DNA of 21,110 nt from Bacteroidales bacterium (GTDB lineage Bacteria; Bacteroidota; Bacteroidia; Bacteroidales; UBA1715). Position 1 is the stretch's first letter, and each line of letters opens with the position of its first letter. Of this stretch, positions 1 to 11,000 are shown in pieces. The DNA lies in NCBI GenBank assembly GCA_016714605.1, contig JADKDL010000047.1:1-21110 (forward strand). The letters run 5' to 3'. The notes beneath the pieces are model-generated. The model was given only the letters and a program-made list of their open reading frames with translations, did no database searches and was not told the origin of the DNA. A program made the translations under genes and the position numbers.

Positions 1-2990
1 TGCACTGCAACTGATCAAATTGAAGTAATTGTTAAACCATCACCAACCGTTAACTTAGGTGCTGATAAAGAATTTTGCCTAGGCGATCAAGCCCTTATAG
101 ATGCTACTACTGTTAATGCCTCTTACCTTTGGAACACTGGAGAAACCAGCTCAACAATATCAGTAAACAGTACAGGTACATACAGCGTTACTGTTTCTGT
201 TGATAATTGCAATGCAACTGACCAAATTGAAGTAAATGTAAATCCACTACCTACCGTTAACTTAGGTGCTGATAAAGTTATTTGTGATGGCGAATTTGCC
301 GTATTAGATGCTACTACTGCTAATGCCTCTTACCTATGGTATACCGGAGAAACCAGCTCAACAATTTCAGTAAACAGTACAGGAACATATAACGTTACTG
401 TTTCTGTTGGTAATTGTACAGCAACCGACCAAATTGAAGTATATGTAAATCCATCACCAACCGTTAGCTTAGGTGCCGACAAAGAAATTTGCCAAGGCGA
501 ACAAGCCATTTTAGATGCTACTACTGCTAACGCTTCTTACCTTTGGAACACTGGAGAAACGAGTTCAACTATTTCGGTTAGTAATTCAGGAACATATAGT
601 GTAACTGTTTCAGTTGGTAATTGCACTGCAACTGACCAAATTGAAGTAAATGTAAATCCACTTCCAACGGTTAACTTAGGTGCTGATAAAGTTATTTGTG
701 ATGGCGAATTTGCCGTATTAGATGCTACCACTGCTAATGCTTCTTACCTATGGAGTAATGGAGTTGCGAGTCCAGATATATCAGTAAATAAAACAGGAAC
801 ATACATAGTTACCGTATCTGTAGGTAATTGTACAGCAACCGACCAAATTGAAGTAAATGTAAATCCATTACCATCGGTTAACTTAGGTGCTGATAAAGAA
901 ATTTGCGAAGGTGAATTAACCCCTTTAAACGCTGCTAATTATTCAAATGCCTCTTACCTATGGAACAATGGTGCTACAAGCTCTTCTATTACAGTATTTA
1001 TTACAGGAACCTACAGCGTTACTGTTTCGATTGATAATTGTACTGCTACCGACGATATTGAAGTAAATGTAAATCCACTACCAACGGTTAGCTTGGGTGC
1101 TGATATAGAAATTTGCGAAGGTGAACAAGCTCTTTTAAATGCTACTTCTGCAAATGCTACTTACTTATGGAACACCGGAGAAACGAGTTCAGTCATTTCG
1201 GTAAATAATGCAGGAACATACATAGTTACCGTTTCTGTTGATAATTGTACTGCTATTGATGAGATTGATGTAAATGTAAATCCAATACCATCGGTTAACT
1301 TAGGTGCTGATAAAGAAATTTGCGAAGGCGAAGAAGTAGTTTTAGATGCTACTACTACAAATGTTTCTTACCTATGGAACACTGGTGAAACAAGTTCTGT
1401 CATTTCGGTAAATAATGCAGGAACATACAGAGTTACTTTATTTGCTGGTAATTGTACCGTAACAGATCAAATTGAAGTAAATGTAAATCCACTTCCTACA
1501 GTTAACTTAGGTGCTGATAAAGAAATTTGCCAAGGTGAACTTGCTCTTTTAGATGCTACTACTACTAATGCTTCTTTTTTATGGAACAACGGAAAAACGA
1601 ATTCTACTATTTCGGTAAATAGTGCAGGAACATACAGTGTTACTGTTTCTGTTGATAATTGTACTGCATCTGATGATATTAATGTATTGGTAAAATCGTC
1701 AACATCGGTAGATTTAGGAGCGAATAAAGAAATTTGCGAAGGTAAAACAACAATTCTATCAACAGATATAACTGGTACTTATCGTTGGAGCAACAACAAG
1801 ACCACTGCTCAAAACGAAGTATCAAACCAAGGTTGGTATTATTTAAGTGTAACGAATAACAATTGTACTTCGGTAGATTCTGTCTTTGTAAAAATAAATC
1901 CAAAACCTACGCCTCCATCGGTTACTAATGTTACTAGTTGTATTGGCGAAAAAGTGGTTTTAAAGGCTTCCGGTGAAAGTTTAAGATGGTATTCTGATGA
2001 AACTCTTAATCAATTTCTATTTCAGACATCAGAATTTGAGCCTACATACACATTACCTAATCAATACAGATATTACATTACACAAACTATAAACAATTGC
2101 GAAAGTTCTCCATCGGTTCTAACCTATGGAATTTATCAACCGCAGAATGATAATATAAAAATCATTGGCAAAGATGAAGTATGTATAGATACAATACCAG
2201 AATCATACAATGCAATTTCCGACAATGATGTTGTTTGGGAAATAAATGGAAATAACTTCGGTTTTTCTGAGATAAATTCAAAAAGCATTAACATAGAATG
2301 GAATTCTACGGGTATTGATACGCTCATTGCAAAAAGTTATGATTCTAACGGTTGTAGTATATCCGACTCACTCATTGTTTATATTGCCGATTTTCCTATT
2401 GCTGATTTCATTACCAATGTTCAAACCAATGAAGGTAATATATATTTCGAAAACACATCGACAAGTGAAGCTGTTTCGGAAAATAATATAAGTAAAGAAA
2501 CAACTATAACGAGCTACTGGGATTTTGATTACTACTTGGGCAAACATTCAGAACCAGGATTTGAGTTTGAATATCAGGCGTATAAAGACTTTAATAAAAC
2601 AAATCAATATAGCTATGATTATGGTAATTATAAAGTAATGCTTATTGCAGAGAATAATTTTGGTTGTAAAGATACCATAATACAATCTGTTTTCATGGAT
2701 GTGTTTGTTTCTTTATATGTTCCTAGTGCTTTTGCACCCAACAACTTTGCTGAAGAGGTAAGAGAATTCAGACCCAAGGGTATGAATATAAAAACGTATA
2801 ATGTTTCGGTTTTTGACGCTTGGGAAATTTAATGTGGTTTTCTGACAAACTAAATGAAGCCGGACAACCTATTGAAGCTTGGGATGGCTTGTATGGTGGA
2901 GAAGTTGCAAAAAGCGGAACTTATTTCTGGGTTATAGAAGCAGAATTTAAAAATAATAAAAGCTTGGGAAGGTATAGAAATCAACAATAA
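1..2990 (+). CDS. Giant repeat adhesin with gliding-motility-associated (T9SS type B) C-terminal domain, 5'-truncated, one frameshift
   Basis: A large secreted or cell-surface protein, probably exported by the type IX secretion system. The reading frame is open from base 1, so the start lies outside the window. It holds nine 69-residue Ig/PKD-like repeats (typical core VNLGADKEICEGE...YLWNTGE...GTYSVTV...NC). After these come a diverged Ig-like segment (about 1906-2130), a PKD-like segment (about 2140-2390) and a PKD domain (about 2395-2700, core YWDFDYY). The C-terminal domain starts near VPSAFAPN and matches the CHU_C/TIGR04131 pattern. The frame stops at 2830-2832 just after FDAWEI. Adding one G to the GGG run at 2822-2824 restores FDAWGNLMWFSDK and continues to WDGLYGGEV, SGTYFWVIEAEF and a stop at 2988-2990, the expected end of this domain. 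I therefore treat it as one gene with a homopolymer indel. The ligand is unknown. Family known, frameshift cause inferred. Confidence 0.88.
49..1905 (+). repeat. Tandem array of nine 207-bp coding repeats
   Basis: Anchoring on the GTTAACTTAGG-like core, units begin at 49, 256, 463, 670, 877, 1087, 1294, 1501 and 1708. Spacing is 207 bp each time, except 210 bp for the unit at 877, which carries one extra codon. The first 48 bases are the end of a further unit, so the array extends upstream. Each unit encodes one 69-residue Ig/PKD-like domain with two cysteines, one after KEI/KVI and one in DNC/GNC. The last unit (1708) is the most diverged. Units 2 and 4 share a nearly identical ~80-bp block, pointing to duplication of a two-unit block. 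Confidence 0.95.
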
Positions 2991-3060
2991 AAAAATACAC
3001 AAGAGGCTCTGTTATTCTTTTGAGATAATTTTGAAGGTAATAGTTTAAATCTATTTGTAA

Positions 3061-3096
3061 AAAAGTCTGTTTATTATAAAAACAGACTTTTTTTTT
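3061..3096 (+). terminator. Intrinsic terminator after the adhesin gene
   Basis: A perfect 12-bp stem (AAAAGTCTGTTT at 3061-3072 with AAACAGACTTTT at 3080-3091) has a 7-base loop and runs into a continuous T tract to 3096. It lies about 70 bp after the restored stop of the adhesin and separates it from the acyltransferase gene. Confidence 0.9.
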
Positions 3097-3110
3097 GTGA
3101 TATTTTTATA

Positions 3111-3118
3111 TAGGTTTG
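3111..3118 (+). promoter_or_regulatory. Possible Bacteroidota -7 element for the acyltransferase gene
   Basis: TAGGTTTG fits the Bacteroidota -7 consensus TAnnTTTG. It lies just after the terminator and 42 bp before the ATG at 3161. I see no good TTG -33 box at the usual ~19-base spacing, so this is a weak call. Confidence 0.3.
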
Positions 3119-3160
3119 TTGTACTATAATTTATAGTATCTTAATTAAGAAACGCAGACC

Positions 3161-4237
3161 ATGAACCCGAAATTGCAAACTCCTATTAATGAGTCAAAAA
3201 CCAACCATTCTACTACCTTTGATCTGATAAGAATTGTAGCCTGTCTTATGATTATACTTGTACATGCTGCTGCTCCATATTTTTTCGATTTCAAAAACAG
3301 CACGCATCATTTTTGGGGAAATATCTATGGTTCGTTTGTAAGAGCTGGTGTCCCTATGTTTATTGTCTTGTCGGGTATGCTTTTGCTACCGGTACAGATA
3401 TCATATAAAGATTTTCTTAAACGTAGAATGGGGCGAATTCTATTCCCTTTCGCTATTTGGGCTGTAATCTACTTTCTATATCAAGGTATAGATTTTAATA
3501 CAGGAATTGCAACTATAGTGAAGAAAACAGCTAGACTCCTATTTACTTTTCCTGATAGTGGTGAGCATCTTTGGTATTTGTATATGCTGGTAGGTCTTTA
3601 TTTATTTATGCCTATAATTTCGCCTTGGTTGAAAATAGCAAGTAAAAAAGAAGAGCAGTTTTTTATTGCAATTTGGGTTGTATCACTTTTTATTCCGTTC
3701 ATCTCTAAAGTCATACCAAACCTTTGGGGAGTAGCTTCGTGGTGGAATGAATTTGGAGCATTGCATTATTTCTCAGGGTTTATTGGTTTTCTTGTTATTG
3801 GTCACTATCTGAACAAATACCAAATGAAATCAAACATTTATATTATCCTTGCGGCTTTATTATTCATTTTTGGCTATGTAATTACTTCATTTGGGCAACA
3901 CTATATGTACAATAAAACAGGACAGTTTGGTCCAAATATTTGGAATAACATTTCTTTAAACGTTGCTATAATGACGGTAGCGGCAGTTGTTTTGCTTCAA
4001 AATATAACTATTAAGACGATTTGGCTAAAAAAACTCATGAAAGAACTTGCAGATAAATCTTTTGGAATATTCCTCATTCATTATCTCATCGTTTTTAAGC
4101 TAGATGGGTATTTATTTACCACATCGCTTCATCCGGCTGTAATAATACCTTTAAACACAATAGTAACATTAGCAATTTCATATCTTGGAGTTAAAATTAT
4201 TTCATTTTTACCTTTTAAGAAATACATTATTGGCTGA
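3161..4237 (+). CDS. Acyltransferase-3 family integral membrane O-acyltransferase
   Basis: A 358-residue intact protein of the acyltransferase 3 family (OafA/WecH-like). These enzymes move acetyl or other acyl groups from the cytoplasm onto surface glycans or lipids. The family signature is near the N terminus: FDLIRIVACLMIILVHAA (residues about 20-37), with the conserved Arg and the membrane-embedded His. About ten hydrophobic helices follow, with an FPDSGEHLWYLYML segment (about 125-138) and the usual late SFGIFLIH motif (about 298-305). Length is normal for a stand-alone domain without an SGNH extension. It has its own gap after a terminator and is convergent with the next gene, so it is probably monocistronic. 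The acceptor cannot be read from sequence. A role in capsule, LPS or peptidoglycan modification is family-based inference. Confidence 0.9.
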   Translation: MNPKLQTPINESKTNHSTTFDLIRIVACLMIILVHAAAPYFFDFKNSTHHFWGNIYGSFVRAGVPMFIVLSGMLLLPVQISYKDFLKRRMGRILFPFAIWAVIYFLYQGIDFNTGIATIVKKTARLLFTFPDSGEHLWYLYMLVGLYLFMPIISPWLKIASKKEEQFFIAIWVVSLFIPFISKVIPNLWGVASWWNEFGALHYFSGFIGFLVIGHYLNKYQMKSNIYIILAALLFIFGYVITSFGQHYMYNKTGQFGPNIWNNISLNVAIMTVAAVVLLQNITIKTIWLKKLMKELADKSFGIFLIHYLIVFKLDGYLFTTSLHPAVIIPLNTIVTLAISYLGVKIISFLPFKKYIIG

Positions 4238-4264
4238 TAAAGCAAACTCATTTCAGTTGCTTTA
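4238..4264. terminator. Hairpin between two convergent genes
   Basis: TAAAGCAAACT at 4238-4248 pairs with AGTTGCTTTA at 4255-4264 (ten pairs and one bulged A) over a 6-base loop. It starts right after the acyltransferase stop and overlaps the stop codon of the opposing gene, so it could end transcription in both directions. The T tract is poor on both strands, so terminator function is likely but not certain. Confidence 0.55.
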
Positions 4265-4975
4265 TCTTATTAATTTTGCTTGTTTTTTATAATGACTGCC
4301 TATCAAAAAGCCAACAATTATAATTGCAAGCCAGTTAATGGTAATAGTAGCAACCTCAAACTGATAGCCTCTTTCTAAGCCAAGCATTACTGAATAATAT
4401 ATAAAAGCTGCAATTGTAAGAATGAATTGAATTATAAGAATAACTCTAATAATTCTTTCTTTTTTAGTGTCTTTAGAAAATGCAAATGCCAGAAAAAACA
4501 AAGCAATAGACATTGCAATATATCCTAACTCTTCCATTGCTATGAACAATCCATGTTCATTATACTGGGTAAGTAAAGCAATACCTTCGGTTTCTCCTTT
4601 CATAACACTTATAGGCACTACTGAGAATTGTGTGAAATATGTAATCAATAAAACGGTTGCAGAAATAACTGTAAAAACCACACTCAAAAAAGAAAATAAT
4701 TTATGTTTTATTTGAGCAACAAAATGATTTGTAACTCCGAAAATTACAAAAACAAATAATTGAAATATTGCCAAATACATCCAGTAATAATCTCGAGGAT
4801 AATACAAAAGAATATCAGGGAAAGGATACGTCATGCAATTGGCAGGACAATATGAACCAGCTGGGGGAATTGCCGTCATTGCAAAACCAAAGGTAATAAT
4901 AGTAATAATTGACAATAGTAAGGAGGTATAAACCCCAAAGCTTAGATAGGTTTTTTGAATTACGGTTGTTTCCAT
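4262..4975 (-). CDS. Polytopic membrane protein of unknown function
   Basis: I do not recognise a family. From the ATG at 4975 the product has 237 residues (METTVIQKTYLSFGVYTSL...) and about six hydrophobic helices separated by short loops, ending in a basic tail (HYKKQAKLIR). The first long loop, about residues 35-60, contains two cysteines (CPANC) and a tyrosine-rich DILLYYPRDYYWMY stretch entering the second helix. An alternative ATG at 5011 would add 12 residues, but it lies only 7 bases past the T tract of the upstream terminator and within a candidate -33 box. I therefore prefer 4975. The frame is intact. It is convergent with the acyltransferase gene and follows the giant phosphoesterase gene after a terminator, so no functional partner is obvious. 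Confidence 0.75.
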   Translation of the reverse strand: METTVIQKTYLSFGVYTSLLLSIITIITFGFAMTAIPPAGSYCPANCMTYPFPDILLYYPRDYYWMYLAIFQLFVFVIFGVTNHFVAQIKHKLFSFLSVVFTVISATVLLITYFTQFSVVPISVMKGETEGIALLTQYNEHGLFIAMEELGYIAMSIALFFLAFAFSKDTKKERIIRVILIIQFILTIAAFIYYSVMLGLERGYQFEVATITINWLAIIIVGFLIGSHYKKQAKLIR

Positions 4976-4981
4976 TTTTTC

Positions 4982-5013
4982 CAAATTTAAAATGTTTTCT
5001 ACTCTAAACAAAA
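4982..5013 (-). promoter_or_regulatory. Bacteroidota-type promoter for the membrane protein gene
   Basis: On the minus strand TTTTG (5013-5009) is followed by exactly 19 bases and TAAATTTG (4989-4982). This fits the -33 TTG / -7 TAnnTTTG layout well. The -7 element ends only six bases before the ATG at 4975, so the transcript would have almost no leader. Confidence 0.5.
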
Positions 5014-5017
5014 CTAC

Positions 5018-5064
5018 AAAAAAAATGCACCATAAGTAGCAAAATTAATTGCTTCTTATGGTGC
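5018..5064 (-). terminator. Intrinsic terminator after the giant phosphoesterase gene
   Basis: On the minus strand a 14-bp stem with one mismatch (GCACCATAAG... at 5064 downward, closing at 5027) has a 10-base AT-rich loop and is followed by a U tract encoded by the A run at 5018-5025. It lies 22 bp after the stop codon at 5087. Confidence 0.9.
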
Positions 5065-5086
5065 AAAGATTAATTCAAGCAGTACA

Positions 5087-8000
5087 TTATTTTATAATTG
5101 TCACTTTATGCATTTCTGTGAAAGTAGCATTTACAACTTTTAGCATATACGTAGCACTCGATAAATCACCTACTTCTAAAGTAAGTTTTTCATTAGCTTT
5201 AGCTTGTTCAGTTAGTACCGCTTTACCGTTTTCGTCTATCAAAGTAAGTTCAGAATTTTCTGAAACTAACACATAAACCTCATCGGTAGCTGGACTAGGA
5301 TATACTTCTAATGTAGCACCTGAAGTTTCAGGATTTATTGAAGTAGTAATTGTCGTAAACTCTAATGTTGCAGACTCTCCATTTATTAATGCTCTTACAC
5401 CATTAAAATCGTTTTCTGAAATTGAATTTGCTAATTTTTCAAAACGTACATAAGCAATTACTTTTTCAGCTTCAATAGTTTCAGCATTAATGCTGGTTGC
5501 AGTATATCTTAAAGTAGCATCATTTGTATTGTAATTAAACATTTCATCAAGATATGTTGTATTATCAATAACTGTTTCGTATTTCAATTTGCTCTCGTCA
5601 AATTTTGCAGCAAATTCAAAACCTTCTACATCGCTATTGTGATAAACCAATACCGGAACATCAATAAATTTGTCTGAAGTTTTCACTTGTGCTAAATCAA
5701 ACACAATTGCAGATGAACTACTTTTCAAGTGCGATTCTGCTCCTATGCTGTAATTTCCGTTTACATCACCCAGCATAATGCCTTTAAATAGTTCGCTGTT
5801 TATTTGCGGACAAGCAACAGATAAATCTACCGGTAAAACATGGCAGAAAGGAACTGTAGGTACTTTCATTTTTGAGTATCCTCTATAATCATCTCTCGGA
5901 TATTTGGTAGAGATACTGAAATCAGCACTTACATTAACCGTAGTTGTGTCTATAAATAACCAATCTTTAGAAATTGAACCATTGCTCACACCAGCAGCAT
6001 TGTAATTCCAAGCTTGTTTGAATTCATCAATTTTCAATACTATTCTTTGATTCATCTGAGAAACGTCACCGGCAGTAATTACACCATCCATGTTTACGTC
6101 CATTGCAATCATTTGATATACATTAGGAACAAATGAAGGATTAGAAGCTATAACTTTCTTAGTTAATACAACATCGGCAGAGTTTATTACGGACATTACA
6201 TCGCTACCAGCAGTTATATCTCTTTGAATAGAAATAGTAGTACCATTGTTTACATTGTATTCAAATACTCCTAATTCATTTGGTTGAATTGCAGTAGTAG
6301 AATCTATAGTACAATCAGTTGCACTTGCAAAGATATTAGTAATTAAGTCCATATCAACATCAGAAGCATTGTAGCCAATTGTGCTGTTATCAGCCCAATT
6401 TTGAAGTGTTCCGGTGAAAATGCTATCTCTTGTAGTTGTATAATAACCCGGTACTACCGATTTATATGCAACACCATTGAAATAACTTTCTACTAATGAA
6501 TTGATAGCCATTTTAACACTATCAGAAGGATTTATATCTCCTACTTTTGTAAATTCTACAGTAATCAATTTTCCAATGTTTTGGAATCTTGCTTCAACAG
6601 GTGCAGAAGCATTCAATGACAATGAAATTGATAGGTTACCTTTTGCAAAATCGTTGTAAGTAGAAATATCAAAATAATTCTCAAACAATAAATCGCTGTG
6701 TTTTTTAATTACACCACTAGGTACATAAAGAGCATTGTCATATTTCACAATCATATCAATACCAATTACATCAATAAGGGTATCAGTAGCAACTACAGCC
6801 ATCTCGAATTGTGAAGTGTTGCAAGAGCTTTGTACATTTTCTACAAGGTAAGCAGAAGGGTAAGGTGAAGCTATTTCCATAACGAATGCTTTAGAAACGC
6901 AGATACTATCATTTTTTCCAGTAGCTACAGCAACAATTTCTGCTTTGCCTTCTTCACTTATCCACTCAACAGAGTAAGGACTCGTAGCATCTTCGCCAAT
7001 AAAATCGCCATTTACATAGAATGCTATTTTAGCAACCGAACCTTTAGCGTTAGCTGTAAGATTCAATACCTCAGGGGCAGTTACTTTTATAGAATCAGGA
7101 ATAGAAATACTTAAAGTAACCGGTAGGTTTTTAATTATTTTATATTCGTCGAATAAAGTTGTAGCACTATCATTTACAGTATATGTACTTACGGTAATAG
7201 TATCGGTACTAACGGTAATGTGGCTAAAAGTAGGTTCGCCAGTTTGTCCGAAACGACCAGTAAATAAGTTAAAATAATCTACAACACCTAAACTAGTTTC
7301 TGCATTTTTCATAGCTACAGAATCTCTTGGCTCATATTTTTTTCTTCCTCCCGAATTGTTAAGGAAATAAAGTGTTCCATTTTCAGTATTGAATGTACCA
7401 CCTAATCTTCCGGTTACATTATCTCTTACTGTTCTAGGAACAATAGTTTGATCTTTAAGCGAATTTGCAACGAGTTGTTTATTATTAACAGGTCCAATTA
7501 CTTCATAAACGTGGTCATGACCTTGTAAAGCCCAGTCAATTTTCAAACTATCGAAAACAGGACCCATTTTTTCTCTTACAGCTTTACCATCGCTATCGCT
7601 TTGGTGACTACCACTACCTGTGTACATAGTCTTATGATAGCAAGCTATTTTCCATTTTACCTCTGGATTTGCTTTTACTTGAGCATTCATCCATAAAGCT
7701 AGAGAATCAAGAAATCCAACTTTAGAATAGTCTTCATAACTCAATGCCATAAATAACGCATCTCCATAAACGAAAGAATAGATGCTACCCGGAGTGGTTG
7801 ACATAGTCTTATCGAAAGATGGACTGTTATAATTAAAATGGTTCGTGAAGTTTTTGTTTGCAGATTTGTCGTGATTACCAGTTACAGCAGCAAATGGTTT
7901 GTTCATGAAAATATCTTGTTGTGTTTGGAAGAATTGTTCGTATTCCCATTCAGAATTGGTAGAGCCAGAAGTCTCAATCAAGTCACCACAAGATAACCAG

Positions 8001-11000
8001 AAGTTTGCATTAGGATACATAGCATGAGCAGCATGAGTGGTTTTTTGAGAAATATCAAACATATCACTTGTATTCGCTTGAGGGTCGGTAAAATAAACAA
8101 ATGAGAAAGCATCTTTACCTGCACTTGCAGTTGTAAAAGTACCTATTTGGCTCCAAGCACCCGGTTTACCAACTCTGTAAGAATAAACAGTATTAGCTTT
8201 TAAACCTGTAGCTAGTGCCTTATTACTCATAAAGCTTTTTTTAGAGTTAACAGGAATACCCGCAGTAGCAGTCAATCCGTTTGCAGAAACATTGTAGTTG
8301 GTATTTTTAACAGAATCAGACTGAGCATTAACAACTAATGCCGTTGCGAAATCTACATCTTTTGTAGCATTTCCTTCAACAATCTGAACCATTCCATTAG
8401 TTACACCAACATTAGTAAACCAATTGAAAGCCATTTGCTCAGAAGGATTACCATTGATGTTTACCGCTATGCTATAAGGCATTTGCGATGATTGCATAGC
8501 ATTGATATGTTGTGCAAGTTTAGCAATATTCAAAGAATCAGTATAAGCTTGTAGCAGCAACATAAAATTGTTTAAATTTCGTCCGTGATGGAACAGTGAA
8601 ATCAAGCTCTTGTAATGCAGCAGCTATTTGAAACACTGAATCAAAACTATTAGCAATATCATAATATTCGATAACCAACGAAGGAGCAGCAGCAGCTTCA
8701 CCATCGAAAGACTCAACTTCTCTCACACCAGAACCTTTTATGAAGAAAGCCATTGCGTTTCCGCTATTCCAATCGGCTCTGTTTATATTAGCTTGAACCA
8801 ATGTTTTGATATCAGCAGAAAGTCCTTTGCTATCAACCACATTAAGTTGGTTGGTAGGAATATTCCAAACTACTGAATCGGTAGATTTTGCTCTTTTTGT
8901 TAATGAAAACAAATCAAAATCGAATGTTACCGGATTTGCATTGTCCTCAGACCAAATAGAAAGATTTGTAGGATTTGCATTTTTGCTTGTTGCATCAACT
9001 TCAAATTCTAAATATGCAGCAGCTATTGCTTTGTTTTTAGGTAATTTGATATTCGGGAAACGAAGACCAACCATTTGCGGATCTTTATTCAAGCCATTTT
9101 CACAACCTAATTCTAAATCGCTACTATTATAATCGATAGCACCAATTGTTTGCGCTTGTGTTTGATTTGCATTTGGAGCTAACCATTCTTCAACGTCATC
9201 GGAAATAGCAGAAATTTTAATTTTGCTGGTTTTCTTAATTTCAGCAACTTTATAGCTAATGCTGATAGAAGCAGCCGCAGCCGATTCACCATCGAAAGAT
9301 TCCATTTCTCTTGTACCGGTTCCTTTAATGTAGAAAGCCATTGCATTACCAGCTTTCCAACCAGCTCTATTAACTAATTGTTGTACTAAACGAGTAATAT
9401 CGGAAGTAGAACATTTTCCATTTACAACTTCACCATCGCCAGCATTTATAACCCAAACAACTGAATCGGCTAATTTTGGTCTTTTGGTTAATTCAAAAGC
9501 AGCTACACCGAACGTAAGCGGACTATCGTTGTCTTCTGCATAAATTTGTAGGTTACAAGGACTCGCATTTTTATTAGTAGCATCGGCTTCAAATTCTATA
9601 GAAGCAGCAGTAATTTCAGCATTTTTAGGTACATTCAAACCTACAAAACGAAGACCAACCAATTGTGGATCTTCTGTTCCTGTAGTTATTAATCCTAATT
9701 CAAGATCGCTACTACCAGAATCTACACCACCTACAATATTTGATTGCGTTTGACCCGGAAGGGCAGGTAAGAACTCTTCTAAATCGTCGGAAGCACTACT
9801 GATTTTAACTTTTATAGTTTTGTCGTTATTAGCCTCTTGAGCCGTTACAAAAATAGGGTTAGAATAAAACCAAAGATCGTCGAAAGCTTTCGCAGCATCA
9901 TTTGCACCCAAAAGAACATCGGCAAGTGGATTTCCAGCACCGTCGGTTTGCATTGGTACATTCAAACCAAAATTAGAACCACGAAGTCTGAAATATACAG
10001 ATTCTTCGGCAGGAAGTACGATTGACATTTCATACCAACCATTACCTTTGCTAGTCCATTTTGTACTTGTTACGCCATTAGCATCGGTAATGCCACCTTG
10101 TGCATCGAAACGAGCTATTACCGAAGTTGTAGTAACTGAATCAACACTGTAAAGCGGACTTGTAGGAGCTACAAAGCCTGTTACTTTACCTTTTATCAAA
10201 TCAATATGATCTAAAGAAGGAGTAGTAAAAGAACTGTACGTATTGAAATTAGCACCTTGAGGGTCTCTAACTAGAATAGTAACTCTTATTGAGTTTCCTT
10301 TATTAATAAGCATATTGCTACCCATAGAAGCAACAAGTCCGTCGTTTTGACCTAAAGTATCGATTTTGAAAATCAAAGAATCAATCAAATCGCCATTAAC
10401 TACCCAAGAATTACCCGAACGTAAACCATCTACAATAGCTTGAGCGTTCATTTTCTGGGTAACATGAGTATATGTTTTTGATATTCACCCGGATAGAAAT
10501 CGCCATCATTAGCATGATAATCTGAATCTGGCAAAACAACCAAAATCCTCTACCTTCTGAAAGCATAGCATCCCAAAGACCGCCAATTTCGGCAGCATAG
10601 ATACCACAACCTCCATAAGTTCCACCACCATCGGCACTAGAACTATAACACCACGACCTGATGATTTTGGTGACCCGACATACTTTCAAAACCAAAACAA
10701 ACATCTGGTCTGCATTATTCATGTCGCGGAAATGATTTATTTTATACGATCTTTGTCTTTCCGGATGAGCAGGAACAACATAGCTCTTTTTTTGATAATT
10801 TGATTGTAACCAAGCAATAGCTTCCAATGTTTTTGCATGTCCGCTAAGAGTACTTTTAACCCAACCTTGAGTTGCACCACCATCGAAATCAGAATCGCTA
10901 TTATCAAATTTATATTCGAATTCTGCTATTGGATTACAATTAGGATTTGTGTCGAATTGATTAGCAATAACACCCATTGAACCATGTTCATGACCTGGAA

